This document shows positions 44,134 through 54,259 of a DNA stretch of 63,455 bases, piece after piece. How positions within the stretch are numbered: the stretch's first letter is position 1; every line of letters begins with the position of its first letter. The notes under the pieces were generated by a model. It did not search any database, was not told the DNA's origin, and saw only the letters and a list, made by a program, of their open reading frames with translations. This DNA comes from Mucinivorans sp036654415 (GTDB taxonomy: Bacteria > Bacteroidota > Bacteroidia > Bacteroidales > Rikenellaceae), in the NCBI GenBank assembly GCA_036654415.1, contig JAVVSB010000007.1, positions 1 to 63,455 on the forward strand, read 5' to 3'. The position numbers and the translations under genes were made by a program.

Positions 44134-46206
44134 TTATAAAACACCCATTTTGTGTAGTAGTGGTTCCACCGTTGGTTCAGCTCCCGTAAAGCGGACGAAG
44201 AGGGTCATAGGGTGTTCCGAGCCACCAGCTTCGAGCAGTGTGCGGAATTTGCGGGCTGTAGTTGGGTCGAATATACCATGTTGGAGGAATTGGTCGAAGG
44301 CATTGGCTTCGAGCACCTCGGCCCATTTGTAGCTGTAATAACCTGCTGCATATTGGCCAGCGAAGATATGGCCAAATGATGTTGACAGGCAAGTCCCCTC
44401 TGGCATTGGAATCATGGTCGAGCTCCGCGTGGCCTCTATTTCGGCTTTTCGTACATCGCCGTCAAAGGGTTTTTCCATGGTGTGCCATGCCATGTCGTTG
44501 AAGCCATGTAGTAGTTGGCGTATATTACCGTAGGCGGCCAGATATTTTTTCGAGGCCACAATCTTCTCAATCAACTCTTGTGGAATTTTTTCGCCAGTTT
44601 TGTAATGGATGGCAAATAGGTCGAGGAACTCCTTTTGGTAGGCCCAATTTTCCATCAACTGCGATGGAAGCTCCACAAAGTCGCAATAGACATTGGTCCC
44701 CGTGAGTGAGCTGTACCGTCCCTTGGCCAATATTCCGTGCAGGCCGTGGCCAAATTCGTGTAGTATGGTGGTAAATTCGTTGAAACTCAGTAGCGATGGG
44801 TTCTCGGGCGTGGGTTTGGTGAAGTTGGTCACCAGGGTCACAATGGGGCGATTATCTTGGTCAGCTTCGCGATAGGTGGTCATCCATGCACCGCTATTTT
44901 TACTTGCGCGGGGGAAGTAATCCAAATAGAGCACCGATAGGAACTCTCCATTGGCATCAAAAACCTCATAGGCTTTGGTATCAGGGTGGCAGGTTGGAAT
45001 CTCTTTATTCTCTTTAAAAGTCAGGCCATAAAGCTTGCCCGCTAAGATGAAGAGTGCCTTTTCGCAATTCTCCAGTTGGAAATAGGGGCGGGTCATGTCG
45101 TCGGTAATGGCATATTTGACCTGTTTGTATTTTTCGCTCCAGAAGCTAAAATCCCAATTCATCAACTCCCCCTTAAAACCTTTACCAGAGGCATATTGCT
45201 GAATCTCATCAAGGTCTTTTTGTGCGGCCGCCTTGCTCTTTTCTAGTAGTTCGTTTTCCAGGGCATAGACCTTGGTGGCACTTTGGGCCATACGCTCTTC
45301 GAGGGCAAAATCGGCATAGCTCTTGAAGCCCAGCAACTGAGCCATCTCTCGACGCAGATTGACTAGTTGTTTGACAACATCTTGATTATCAAATTCTCCA
45401 CCATAGGATTTGCTATTGAAGGCGCGCCACATCTTCTCGCGCAGGGCTCTATTTTGGCAATAGGTCATCACGGGTATATAGCTTGGTGCGTTCAGGGTCA
45501 GTAGGTAGCCCTTCAACCCTTTGGCCTGGGCTTCGGCTTTGGCCCCTTGAATGGCCCAATCGGGCAGCCCTTTGAGCTCCTTTTTGTTGGTTATGTTAAC
45601 CGTAAAGGCGTTGGTGGCGGCCAATTCGTTTTGGGTGAAGGTTAGCGAAAGTTCTGACAATTTGGTGGTTATCTCTCTGTATCTCTCTTTATCCGCGCCT
45701 GTAAGGTTGGCCCCCGAGCGGACAAAACCTTTGTAGCTCTTCTCCAGGAGCATCGAGTCCTGGGTGTCGAGGTTGAATTGTGCGCGGTTGCGGTAGACCT
45801 CTTTGACACGGGCAAAGAGTAACTCGTTGAGCGAGATGTCATTTTCGTAGGCTGTTAGTTCGGGCGATAGCTCCAGAATTATCTTCTGTAGGGAGTCGTT
45901 GGTGTTGGAGCCCAGCAGGTTCGACAGCACGCTCATGGCCCGTGTCAATCGGTTACCAGCTCTGTCCAGGGCCACTATTGTGTTGTCGAAAGTGGGCACT
46001 GAGCGGACCATATATATGGCACGTACCTCGGCTTGAGCCTCTTTGATAAGCTCACGCACAGCTGGCACGAAATGTTCTGCACGAATCTGCGAGAAGGGTG
46101 GTGTTTGGTGCGGGGTGTCCCACTTTTTGTCCAAGAGTGGGTTTTGTTGTGCCGCACCCACAAGGGTTATTGCTGACATAAGAGTTGCTAAAATTAGTTT
46201 TTTCAT
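44134..46206 (-). CDS. dcp: M3-family peptidyl-dipeptidase Dcp
   Basis: A 690-residue zinc oligopeptidase. The start at ATG 46206 (MKKLILATLMSAITLVGAAQ) gives a signal peptide; an upstream in-frame start lies in mscS and is rejected. The zinc motif HEFGHGLHG begins at residue 483 and the third ligand is in the following YCDFVELPSQLMENW. The family removes C-terminal dipeptides. The signal sequence points to a periplasmic enzyme. It is 10 bases behind mscS in one operon. Confidence 0.9.
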   Translation of the reverse strand: MKKLILATLMSAITLVGAAQQNPLLDKKWDTPHQTPPFSQIRAEHFVPAVRELIKEAQAEVRAIYMVRSVPTFDNTIVALDRAGNRLTRAMSVLSNLLGSNTNDSLQKIILELSPELTAYENDISLNELLFARVKEVYRNRAQFNLDTQDSMLLEKSYKGFVRSGANLTGADKERYREITTKLSELSLTFTQNELAATNAFTVNITNKKELKGLPDWAIQGAKAEAQAKGLKGYLLTLNAPSYIPVMTYCQNRALREKMWRAFNSKSYGGEFDNQDVVKQLVNLRREMAQLLGFKSYADFALEERMAQSATKVYALENELLEKSKAAAQKDLDEIQQYASGKGFKGELMNWDFSFWSEKYKQVKYAITDDMTRPYFQLENCEKALFILAGKLYGLTFKENKEIPTCHPDTKAYEVFDANGEFLSVLYLDYFPRASKNSGAWMTTYREADQDNRPIVTLVTNFTKPTPENPSLLSFNEFTTILHEFGHGLHGILAKGRYSSLTGTNVYCDFVELPSQLMENWAYQKEFLDLFAIHYKTGEKIPQELIEKIVASKKYLAAYGNIRQLLHGFNDMAWHTMEKPFDGDVRKAEIEATRSSTMIPMPEGTCLSTSFGHIFAGQYAAGYYSYKWAEVLEANAFDQFLQHGIFDPTTARKFRTLLEAGGSEHPMTLFVRFTGAEPTVEPLLHKMGVL

Positions 46207-46216
46207 TATTATTTCA

Positions 46217-47548
46217 TTAGTTTTTTCTACGAAAGTTCTCGCCAGATGGGCTTTGGAAGAGCACAATATTGAACAGTGGCGAGCTTGTCACCACATACTC
46301 CACAACCGAGCGGTGCACCACATCGTAAAGTTCAGAGTTCTTTTCACTCGAAAAGGCGTAAATCTCCACCCCCAGCCCTTTATCCGAAATATCGGGTCGA
46401 TATCGAACAAAGATAGACATCTGTTGGTTAATATTGGCATTACGTTTAAGAAAAAGCTCCAGATGGGCCCTCCATAGTGCCAAATTCGAGAGTGTCTCTG
46501 CCGGTGAACTTTGTTGTGCTAAAGATAGTGTCTGTTCAAAATATGGGGCTGTAATGGGACTCTGTCTCAGCCTTTTTAGTAGCTCTTCGTTGGCCAAAGT
46601 TATGCTTGCTATATCCACAGCAAGGTGGCGAACAAATCGGCGGCCACTGCTCTGTTCCATTCCGCGCCAGTTGGTGAAGCTCTCCGAGACCATGCTATAT
46701 ATAGGTATCATGGTTATGGTGTTGTCCCAGTTTTGTACTTTCACCGAGTTGACGTTTATGTCGAGCACTGTGCCGTCGGCATTTTTGCTGGGCATCTCAA
46801 TCCAATCTCCTGGGCGCACCATATCCTGAGCCGAGAGTTGAATCGAGGCCACAAAGCCCAAAATGGTATCCTTGAAGACCAACGAAAAGAGGGCCGCCGT
46901 GGCACCCAAACCCACAAAGAGGTTCGACACATCTTTTTGGGTTAAGACGGCAATGACCAGTATGCCAGCAATAAAGCCCAACACAATTTTGGCCACCTGC
47001 AAGTAGCCCTTTATGGATTTGCGTCCAGCCGCGGGTCGCGCTGAGTAGAAAATCAGAGCCGTATCCAGTAGTGAGTAGACCACCAGCAGTGAGACCACCA
47101 CAATGATGGATTGCGTGACGAGCTGCACAAAGAGAATCATCCCTTGGTGGAAACCAGCAAAAATTACGGGGGCCAGCAGCTGCACGGCAATTAGGGGCAC
47201 CAGTTGAAACAGGCGCGAAAAGAATTTGGTGGCCACCAGTGTGTCGTCAATTGTGGTCTTGGATTTGGCCGAAAAGCGTTTGATGGCCAGCAGCGAAAGG
47301 CGAATAATCACCATGTCTAGAAACCACACCAACAGTACCAGCACCCCAGCCGCGGCTATAAAGGTAAATAAATCCACCACACCAGAGCTCATGCCCAGGC
47401 TATGAAGAAACTTCCAAAGGTCCTCGATAAGCCAAAATTTTGGCAAGGCAGCTATTCTATCAGCCGAGGCAGCCGCAGTCGATAATTTTTCGACCACATT
47501 GGCCGTGTCAGAGACGATTGAGGGGTCGGCAAGCAGAAAATCAGTCAT
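46217..47548 (-). CDS. MscS-family mechanosensitive channel (YbdG-like)
   Basis: A 443-residue membrane protein with about five hydrophobic segments in the first 210 residues. The last (NLFVGLGATAALFSLVFKDT) is the pore helix. The MscS beta domain follows (GDWIEMPSKNADGTVLDIN, TMIPIYSMVSESFTNW) and then a long alpha/beta vestibule. The extra N-terminal helices and the conserved GDWIEM / NWDN pattern resemble E. coli YbdG (a miniconductance channel) more than MscS itself. It protects against hypo-osmotic shock. dcp follows after 10 bases. Confidence 0.88.
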   Translation of the reverse strand: MTDFLLADPSIVSDTANVVEKLSTAAASADRIAALPKFWLIEDLWKFLHSLGMSSGVVDLFTFIAAAGVLVLLVWFLDMVIIRLSLLAIKRFSAKSKTTIDDTLVATKFFSRLFQLVPLIAVQLLAPVIFAGFHQGMILFVQLVTQSIIVVVSLLVVYSLLDTALIFYSARPAAGRKSIKGYLQVAKIVLGFIAGILVIAVLTQKDVSNLFVGLGATAALFSLVFKDTILGFVASIQLSAQDMVRPGDWIEMPSKNADGTVLDINVNSVKVQNWDNTITMIPIYSMVSESFTNWRGMEQSSGRRFVRHLAVDIASITLANEELLKRLRQSPITAPYFEQTLSLAQQSSPAETLSNLALWRAHLELFLKRNANINQQMSIFVRYRPDISDKGLGVEIYAFSSEKNSELYDVVHRSVVEYVVTSSPLFNIVLFQSPSGENFRRKN

Positions 47549-47578
47549 GTACTAAAAATTTATTGGACTTTAAAAAAA

Positions 47579-47609
47579 TTTGTCATTAATAATAAAAAGT
47601 GTATCTTTG
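47579..47609 (+). promoter_or_regulatory. Promoter of secDF
   Basis: TTTG (47579-47582), 19-base spacer, TAtcTTTG (47602-47609). It leaves a leader of about 95 bases before the ATG. Confidence 0.75.
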
Positions 47610-47711
47610 CGCCTTACTTAGCGACTAATCAAATTGTTTCTATGTAAAATAGCTCCATTTTGGGCCAAAACAATAACAAAATAATAGGCAAATATACAAA
47701 TTTTTACCAAT

Positions 47712-50700
47712 ATGCAGAACAAAGGCGCTCTTAAATTTCTGGCTATCATGCTCGCTGTGGCGTGTGCATTTCAGCTATCATTTTCATTCGTAACGCAAAG
47801 CGTGCAAAACAAGGCGGCCGCGGCCGCTGCAGGCGACCATACAGCCGAGACAGAGTATCTTGACTCAATGAAGTCGCAAGTGGTTTATAACCTCGGTCTT
47901 TTTAAGTACACTTATGCTGAGTGTCTGGAAAAAGAGATAAACCTTGGTTTGGACCTTCGTGGTGGGATGAATGTCACCTTGGAAATCGCTGTTGAGGATG
48001 TGCTCAAGGCACTGGCTGGCCCCAACGATGCTGACCCCACTTTCACCGCTGCCATGGTTGCGGCCAAGCAAGCTCAGAAAAATTCAACGGATGATTACAT
48101 CACCCTATTCTATAAGGCCTACACCGAGGCTAACCCCACGGGGCGTTTGGCTGCCATCTTTGGTACCTATGACCTTCGCGAGAAGATAACTCCCGAGTCC
48201 ACTAACGACCAGGTAATTGCCGTTCTGCGTACCGAGAGCGAGAGTGCTATTGCCAACTCTTTCAACGTTTTATCTAATCGTATCGACCGTTTTGGTGTTG
48301 TGCAGCCCAACGTTCAACGTCTTGAAAATACAGGTCGTATCTTGATTGAACTTCCTGGGGTTAAGGACCCAGACCGTGTGCGTAAGCTGCTTCAAGGGAC
48401 AGCCAACTTGGAATTCTGGACTACCTACATCGCCTCAGAGATATATCCTTTTATGAATCAGGCCAACTCCCTGATTGCTAAGTTGAACTCTCAGGCTGTG
48501 GCTGACTCCGTTTTAACCGACACTACTTTGGTGGCTGAGGTTCTACAGACCGACTCTACTGATATTGTAGCCGCTTTGGCCACAACCGCCACCGACACAA
48601 CTAAAGCTGCCACGGCAGCAGATGGGCTGGATACCAAAAACTATCCTCTCTTTAGTGCTCTTCAACCTTCGGATGCTCAAAGTCCTGTTGTTGGTGTGGC
48701 CCGCTCTTACGACACCACCCGTGTTAACAAGATGTTGGCTCTACCTCAGGTTAAGGCTCTCTTTCCACGTGATGTGAAATTCATGTGGGGTATTAAGGGT
48801 GTCGATTTGGCAAACACTACTTTTGAACTTTATGCTATCAAACTCACCACCAACGGCAAAGCGCCTTTGGATGGGGGGGCCGTTGAGGATGCCAATGGTC
48901 AATACACTCAGCAGGGCTCTTCGGCCGAGGTTTCAATGTCGATGAACGCCGCTGGAGCCAAGGTATGGGCTCGCTTGACAGCCGATAATATTGGTCGTTT
49001 TGTAGCCATTGTGCTTGATGATTTTGTCTATTCGGCTCCTGTGGTTAGGGGCGAGATTTCGGGTGGTAACTCCAGTATCTCGGGTAACTTTACCATTCAA
49101 GAGGCTAAGGACTTGGCCAACGTGCTCAAATCGGGTAAGTTACCTGCTCCTGCACGTATCGTTCAAGACTCTGTTGTCGGCCCTACCTTGGGTCAGGAGT
49201 CCATCAATGCAGGTATGAGCTCCTTTGTACTGGCTTTTGTGCTGGTTCTTATCTATATGATATTGTTCTACAATACGGCAGGTATGGTGGCCAGTGTAGC
49301 TTTGGTGACCAACCTTTTCTTCCTCTTTGGGGTGCTGGTTAGTTTCGGGGCTGTGCTTACCCTGCCAGGTATCGCAGGTATCGTGCTTACCATGGGTATG
49401 GCCGTGGATGCCAACGTTATTATCTACGAACGTGTAAAGGAGGAACTTCGTTCTGGTAAGGGGCTTTCGCTCTCGCTCAAGGAGGGTTTCTCGAATGCCT
49501 ATTCGGCCATCATTGACGGTAACGCCACCACGTTAATCACGGGTATCGTGCTTTTCATCTTCGGTTCGGGTCCTGTTCAGGGCTTTGCCACCACACTGAT
49601 AATTGGTATTATCACCTCGCTGTTCTGCGCTATTTTCATTACTCGTCTGATATTTGAAGCTCTTTTATCCAAGGGACGTAATATTCGCTTTAGCCACAAA
49701 TGGACCGAGAATTTCTTGTCCAACACTCACTTCAACTTCATCCGTATGCGTCGCTACACCTACGCCATTTCAATCACTCTCTTTGTTGTGGTGATTGTCT
49801 CTTTGGCAATGCGTGGGCTCAATTATGGTGTTGACTTCACTGGTGGACGTAGCTTTGTGGTTCGTTTCGACCAGCCTGTCACAGCTAATGAGGTTCGTGA
49901 TGCACTGGAAAAGAATTTTGCAGTTGGGGCTGACGAACGTTTAAACTCTTTCGAGGTAAAACAGTTCGGTACCGTTGACCAGATGCAGATGCGTATTACC
50001 ACTCAGTATCGCTATGCTGACGAGGGTGACGGTGTAACTAAAGAGATTAACGAGATGATGTACCACGCTTTGGTACACCTCTACAAACAGCCAATCTCCA
50101 TTGACGACTTTACCACCACTGTTCGTAACCCTTATGGTATTATCTCGGCCGAGATGGTTGGGCCTTCGATTGCGCATGACCTCCAGGTTAACGCCTTCAT
50201 TGCCATCTTCTTCTCTTTGTTGGCCATTGGGGTCTACATTGCCTTGCGTTTCAATCGTTGGCAGTTTGGTATTGGAGGTGTGGTCTCTCTGCTCCACGAT
50301 GCTCTTATTACCGTTGGTATGTTCTCATTGCTCTACTCGGTAATGCCTTTCAACTTGACTGTCGACCAGTCCTTTATAGCGGCAATTCTAACCATTATTG
50401 GTTACTCAATCAACGACACTGTGATTATCTTTGACCGTATTCGTGAGAATATGGCTCTCTATCCTCGACGTACAGTCAAGGAGAATATGAACACAGCCAT
50501 CAACGCCACCTTGGCCCGTACGGTCAACACGGCAGGTACAACCATCGTTGTTCTGCTGGCCATCTTCCTCTTCGGGGGTGAGGTTATCCGTGGATTTATC
50601 TTCGCGCTGTTGTTTGGGGTTATCATCGGTACATTCTCTTCCATCTTTGTTGCAACGCCTATCGCTTATGACTGTTTGAAATACAGTAAATCGAAGCACG

Positions 50701-50756
50701 GTCTGTTGGTAGCCAAAGAGGAGGCTGAGGAGCAAGAGGCCAATAAAAAGAAGTAG
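47712..50756 (+). CDS. secDF: Fused protein-export membrane subunit SecDF
   Basis: A 1014-residue RND-type protein combining SecD and SecF. The SecD half has GLDLRGGMNVTLE near residue 80, a large periplasmic P1 domain (about 90-490) and MAVDANVIIYERVKEELR in its membrane part. The SecF half starts near 670 with GLNYGVDFTGGRSFVVRF and has SINDTVIIFDRIREN. It uses proton motive force to complete SecA-driven export on the periplasmic side. Fusion is normal in Bacteroidota. An Ala/Thr-rich insert in P1 (about 255-300) looks species-specific. Confidence 0.96.
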   Translation: MQNKGALKFLAIMLAVACAFQLSFSFVTQSVQNKAAAAAAGDHTAETEYLDSMKSQVVYNLGLFKYTYAECLEKEINLGLDLRGGMNVTLEIAVEDVLKALAGPNDADPTFTAAMVAAKQAQKNSTDDYITLFYKAYTEANPTGRLAAIFGTYDLREKITPESTNDQVIAVLRTESESAIANSFNVLSNRIDRFGVVQPNVQRLENTGRILIELPGVKDPDRVRKLLQGTANLEFWTTYIASEIYPFMNQANSLIAKLNSQAVADSVLTDTTLVAEVLQTDSTDIVAALATTATDTTKAATAADGLDTKNYPLFSALQPSDAQSPVVGVARSYDTTRVNKMLALPQVKALFPRDVKFMWGIKGVDLANTTFELYAIKLTTNGKAPLDGGAVEDANGQYTQQGSSAEVSMSMNAAGAKVWARLTADNIGRFVAIVLDDFVYSAPVVRGEISGGNSSISGNFTIQEAKDLANVLKSGKLPAPARIVQDSVVGPTLGQESINAGMSSFVLAFVLVLIYMILFYNTAGMVASVALVTNLFFLFGVLVSFGAVLTLPGIAGIVLTMGMAVDANVIIYERVKEELRSGKGLSLSLKEGFSNAYSAIIDGNATTLITGIVLFIFGSGPVQGFATTLIIGIITSLFCAIFITRLIFEALLSKGRNIRFSHKWTENFLSNTHFNFIRMRRYTYAISITLFVVVIVSLAMRGLNYGVDFTGGRSFVVRFDQPVTANEVRDALEKNFAVGADERLNSFEVKQFGTVDQMQMRITTQYRYADEGDGVTKEINEMMYHALVHLYKQPISIDDFTTTVRNPYGIISAEMVGPSIAHDLQVNAFIAIFFSLLAIGVYIALRFNRWQFGIGGVVSLLHDALITVGMFSLLYSVMPFNLTVDQSFIAAILTIIGYSINDTVIIFDRIRENMALYPRRTVKENMNTAINATLARTVNTAGTTIVVLLAIFLFGGEVIRGFIFALLFGVIIGTFSSIFVATPIAYDCLKYSKSKHGLLVAKEEAEEQEANKKK

Positions 50757-50770
50757 TTCTGTGTAAATAC

Positions 50771-50810
50771 AAAAAAAGGTTCCTTGGAAATTTTCCAAGG
50801 AACCTTTTTT
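50771..50810. terminator. Bidirectional terminator between secDF and recG
   Basis: An almost perfect 40-base palindrome: A7GGTTCC-TTGGAAA pairs with TTTCCAA-GGAACCT6. It can serve both convergent genes. Confidence 0.95.
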
Positions 50811-50819
50811 ATTGGTGCA

Positions 50820-52934
50820 CTATGATATTTTGCTTACATCAATAATTTCGTTCTGCACCACGGGCTTGGTTATCAGTGCGCGTAATGGAGCATTGAGTGG
50901 GTGGTGCAGTTCGGGGTCCACCTCCAGTATGTTTATGGCTTGTTGACGTGCTTGGGCGATGATTTTAGTGTCGCGAGCGAGGTCAGCTACTCGTAGTTCC
51001 ACCGCTTGACCACTTTGGCGTGTGCCTTCAATGTCGCCTGCTCCTCGGAGCTCAAGGTCCATCTCGGCCAGTGCGAAGCCGTCGGTGGTTGAGACCATAG
51101 CCTCGAGGCGGGCCCTGGATGGGCGCGAGAGTTTGTCGCCGCACATCAAGATACAAAAGCTCTGGTCGGCTCCGCGCCCCACCCTTCCGCGCAGCTGGTG
51201 CAGTTGCGAGAGGCCAAATCGTTCGGCACTTTCGATAACCATCACTGTGGCGTTGGGTACATTCACCCCCACCTCGATGACGGTGGTCGAGACCAATATC
51301 TGAGCCTCTCCCTTGCTAAATAGCCCCATGCCATACCCCTTTTCATCATTTTTCATCTTGCCATGCACCACAACATTGGAGTAGGTGGGGTGTGGAAAAT
51401 GTTCTACAATAGCCTGAACGCCATGTTCGAGTGAGGCGTAATCCATTTTTTCGGACTCCTTGATAAGCGGGTAGACCACATAAATCTGTCGCCCCATGGC
51501 AATCTGTTCGCGCATGAAGCCCACCACCCGTAGCCGCTCGCTTTCGCGAAAGAGCATGGTCTGGATGGGTTTACGCCCTGGTGGTAGCTCGTCAATGACG
51601 GAAATATCCAAATCGCCGTAGAGGGTCATGGCCAGTGTTCTAGGAATTGGCGTGGCTGTCATAACCAGAATATGTGGCGAGAGCTCGCTCTTGGTCCACA
51701 GTTTGGCTCGCTGCATCACCCCAAAACGGTGCTGTTCGTCGATGACCACAAAGCCCAGGTGGGCATACTGTACGCTATCCTCGATAAGGGCGTGGGTGCC
51801 AATGAGGATGTCAATCTGGCCACTGAGTAGCCCTTGGCTAATGAGGGTGCGCTGTTTCTTGCGTGTGCTGCCCGTTAGTAGCTCTACACTTACCCCCAGC
51901 GGGGCACAGAGTTCGCTGAGCGATTCGAAATGTTGTCGCGCGAGAATCTCAGTTGGTGCCATAATAGAGGCTTGGAACCCATTATCCACCGCAATAAGGG
52001 CGCAAAGCAGGGCCACGATGGTCTTACCGCTGCCCACATCGCCCTGCAACAGGCGATTCATCTGGTGGCCGCTACCCATATCGGCGCGTATTTCGCGTAC
52101 CACACGCTTTTGGGCTTGGGTGAGCGGAAAGGTTAGGTATTTGTTATAAAAGGTGTTGAATTTTTGACCCACACTCCTAAAAATATATCCCATGCTCTGC
52201 TCGGTGCGAATCTTTTTTTGACTGAGCATGGAGAGTTGAATGGTGAATAGCTCCTCGAACTTGAGTCTAAAGAGTGCCTGTTGTAGTGCTTCAGTGGTGG
52301 GTGGGAAGTGGGCGTTGTAGAGTGCCTCCGCACGCGAGGTGAGTGACAGACGTTGGATGAGGTACTCGGGCAAGGTCTCGGGTATGTGGCACGCTATGCG
52401 GCTCCACAGTGCGTGCATGAGGTGGTATTGAGCGCGGCTGCCGACCATAGCCGTGCGTAGTTTTTCGGTGGTTGAGTAGACCCCCTGCACCCCCATGGCC
52501 ATCACCCCTTCGGGGTCGTTGGGTAGTTCGAACTCTGGGTGCACCACGCTTACATGGCCGTTGAAAATGGCAGGTTTTCCAAAAAAGATATACTCTCTGT
52601 CGCGTTCGATGTGCTTCTGTACCCAGTTTATGCCAGCAAACCACACCATCTCGGCCACTGCCGAACCGTCGTAGACCTCCACCACCAAGCGTCCAGTTCG
52701 TCCCTGGCCGATATATTGGATGGCCACCACGCGCGCCTTTATCTGTATATAGGGCATCGAGTCGTCCGTAATATCGCTAATTCTGAATATCCTTGAACGG
52801 TCGATATAGCGTTTTGGCAGGTGCATAACCATATCCTCAAAGGTGACCAATCCTAACTCTTTTTGCAACAGCTCGGCACGCTTGGGCCCCACCCCTGGCA
52901 GGTAGGTGATTTTGGTCTGGAGAATATCGTTCAT
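50820..52934 (-). CDS. recG: ATP-dependent DNA helicase RecG
   Basis: A 704-residue helicase that regresses stalled forks and migrates Holliday junctions. The start ATG at 52934 (MNDILQTKITYLPGVGPKRA) is preferred to a longer frame. An N-terminal wedge OB domain (YIQIKARVVAI) precedes the motor: Walker A GDVGSGKT (298-305), DEQH (near 396), TATPIPRTL, and QLRGRVGRG in the second half. Length is normal. Confidence 0.96.
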   Translation of the reverse strand: MNDILQTKITYLPGVGPKRAELLQKELGLVTFEDMVMHLPKRYIDRSRIFRISDITDDSMPYIQIKARVVAIQYIGQGRTGRLVVEVYDGSAVAEMVWFAGINWVQKHIERDREYIFFGKPAIFNGHVSVVHPEFELPNDPEGVMAMGVQGVYSTTEKLRTAMVGSRAQYHLMHALWSRIACHIPETLPEYLIQRLSLTSRAEALYNAHFPPTTEALQQALFRLKFEELFTIQLSMLSQKKIRTEQSMGYIFRSVGQKFNTFYNKYLTFPLTQAQKRVVREIRADMGSGHQMNRLLQGDVGSGKTIVALLCALIAVDNGFQASIMAPTEILARQHFESLSELCAPLGVSVELLTGSTRKKQRTLISQGLLSGQIDILIGTHALIEDSVQYAHLGFVVIDEQHRFGVMQRAKLWTKSELSPHILVMTATPIPRTLAMTLYGDLDISVIDELPPGRKPIQTMLFRESERLRVVGFMREQIAMGRQIYVVYPLIKESEKMDYASLEHGVQAIVEHFPHPTYSNVVVHGKMKNDEKGYGMGLFSKGEAQILVSTTVIEVGVNVPNATVMVIESAERFGLSQLHQLRGRVGRGADQSFCILMCGDKLSRPSRARLEAMVSTTDGFALAEMDLELRGAGDIEGTRQSGQAVELRVADLARDTKIIAQARQQAINILEVDPELHHPLNAPLRALITKPVVQNEIIDVSKIS

Positions 52935-52941
52935 AGCGAGA

Positions 52942-52949
52942 CAAAAGTA
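52942..52949 (-). promoter_or_regulatory. -7 box of recG
   Basis: TActTTTG on the minus strand, 7 bases before ATG 52934; the mRNA would be nearly leaderless. No clear -33 box. Confidence 0.45.
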
Positions 52950-53069
52950 TAAAAAATAAACCATTTTTCCTTGGGCCAATAATACCAAATTATTAAATGT
53001 GACCTCTGTCGAATATATATCAAATAAACTGCGTACCTTGCGCGTTCTAATAAAGTAAAAACAGATATA

Positions 53070-54188
53070 ATGAAACTATCTTTTGGTGGGTTAATTCCTA
53101 AGTTGCCTATTATTCAGGGGGGTATGGGCGTTGGTGTTTCGCTCTCGGGGCTTGCAAGTGCAGTGGCTCAAGAGGGTGGTGTGGGTGTGATTTCGGCTGC
53201 TGGCTTGGGTATGTTGTATCCCAAACGACATTTGACATATAATGAGGCCAGTATTGATGGTCTAAAAGCCGAGATACTGAAGGCTAGGGCCAAGACCAAG
53301 GGTATTATTGGTGTGAACATCATGGTGGCCATGACCAATTTTGCGGAAATGGTGCGTACCAGCATTGAGTCGGGAGCCGATATTATCTTTTCGGGGGCGG
53401 GGCTGCCTTTGGATTTGCCATCTTACCTCAAGGCTGACAGTACCACTAAGTTGGTGCCCATAGTCTCTTCGGCGCGTGCGGCTAGGGTTTTGTGCCAAAA
53501 GTGGTACAATGGTTACAACTATTTGCCCGATGCCATTGTGGTCGAGGGGCCTAAGGCTGGAGGCCATCTGGGCTATAGCGAGGTTCAGATTAATGACGAG
53601 CACTACTCTTTGGAGCAAATTTTGCCCCAGGTGGTGGAGGTTGCGCGCGAGTTTGGCGAAAAATACAATCGCGAGATACCAGTTATTGCTGCGGGTGGCA
53701 TCTATACGGGGGATGATATTTTCCGTATGATGGAGCTTGGAGCCAGTGGTGTTCAACTTGGGACGTTGTTTGTCACCACCACCGAGTGTGATGCTTCAGA
53801 GGCCTTCAAACAGAAATATATCGATTCACACAGCGAAGATATTGAAATCATCAAGAGCCCTGTGGGTATGCCTGGGCGTGCTATTTTTAGTAAGTTTATC
53901 GAGGATGTGCGTAACGGTGTCAAGCGTCCAAAACATTGTCCCTACCACTGCATCAAGACTTGCGATATAAGCAAGAGCCCCTATTGCATTATGTTGGCTC
54001 TGTTTTCGGCCTTTAAAGGTAATTTCAATAAAGGTTACGCCTTTGCGGGTGTAAATGCCTTTCGTGCTGAGCGTATCTCAACGGTCAAGGAGACTATTTC
54101 GGCCCTAATGGTGGACTACAAAGCCAAATTGATAGAGAAGGCCGAACGGCTCAAACTTCTGGCACTAAGCGAAAAGGCGCTTATGTAA
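53070..54188 (+). CDS. Nitronate monooxygenase-like FMN oxidoreductase
   Basis: A 372-residue TIM-barrel flavoprotein of the 2-nitropropane dioxygenase / FabK-like family. It has IIQGGMGVGVSLSGLASAVA at the N-terminus, VEGPKAGGHLG in the middle (the conserved His region) and the phosphate-binding IAAGGIYTGDDI plus GASGVQLGTLFV. The C-terminal part carries a four-Cys cluster, HCPYHCIKTCDISKSPYC, seen in a subset of the family and suggestive of a metal or Fe-S site. Reaction unknown: nitronate oxidation or enoyl-ACP reduction are both possible. Monocistronic, with a terminator after it. Confidence 0.8.
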   Translation: MKLSFGGLIPKLPIIQGGMGVGVSLSGLASAVAQEGGVGVISAAGLGMLYPKRHLTYNEASIDGLKAEILKARAKTKGIIGVNIMVAMTNFAEMVRTSIESGADIIFSGAGLPLDLPSYLKADSTTKLVPIVSSARAARVLCQKWYNGYNYLPDAIVVEGPKAGGHLGYSEVQINDEHYSLEQILPQVVEVAREFGEKYNREIPVIAAGGIYTGDDIFRMMELGASGVQLGTLFVTTTECDASEAFKQKYIDSHSEDIEIIKSPVGMPGRAIFSKFIEDVRNGVKRPKHCPYHCIKTCDISKSPYCIMLALFSAFKGNFNKGYAFAGVNAFRAERISTVKETISALMVDYKAKLIEKAERLKLLALSEKALM

Positions 54189-54202
54189 TGATAACGACAA
54201 CT

Positions 54203-54238
54203 AAAAGAGGCAGGAGAAAATCATCTCCTGCCTCTTTT
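54203..54238. terminator. Bidirectional terminator between flavoprotein and S41 peptidase
   Basis: AAAAGAGGCAGGAGA pairs with TCTCCTGCCTCTTTT (54203-54217 with 54224-54238), six-base loop, more T after it. Confidence 0.93.
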
Positions 54239-54259
54239 TTTGGCCTATTGGCCAGTAGT

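Noticed and set aside
47810..47830. GCGGCCGCGGCCGC run at the start of secDF, thought of as a linker or cloning scar
   Set aside because: It is in frame and encodes the Ala-rich stretch after the first membrane segment; nothing around it suggests an artefact.
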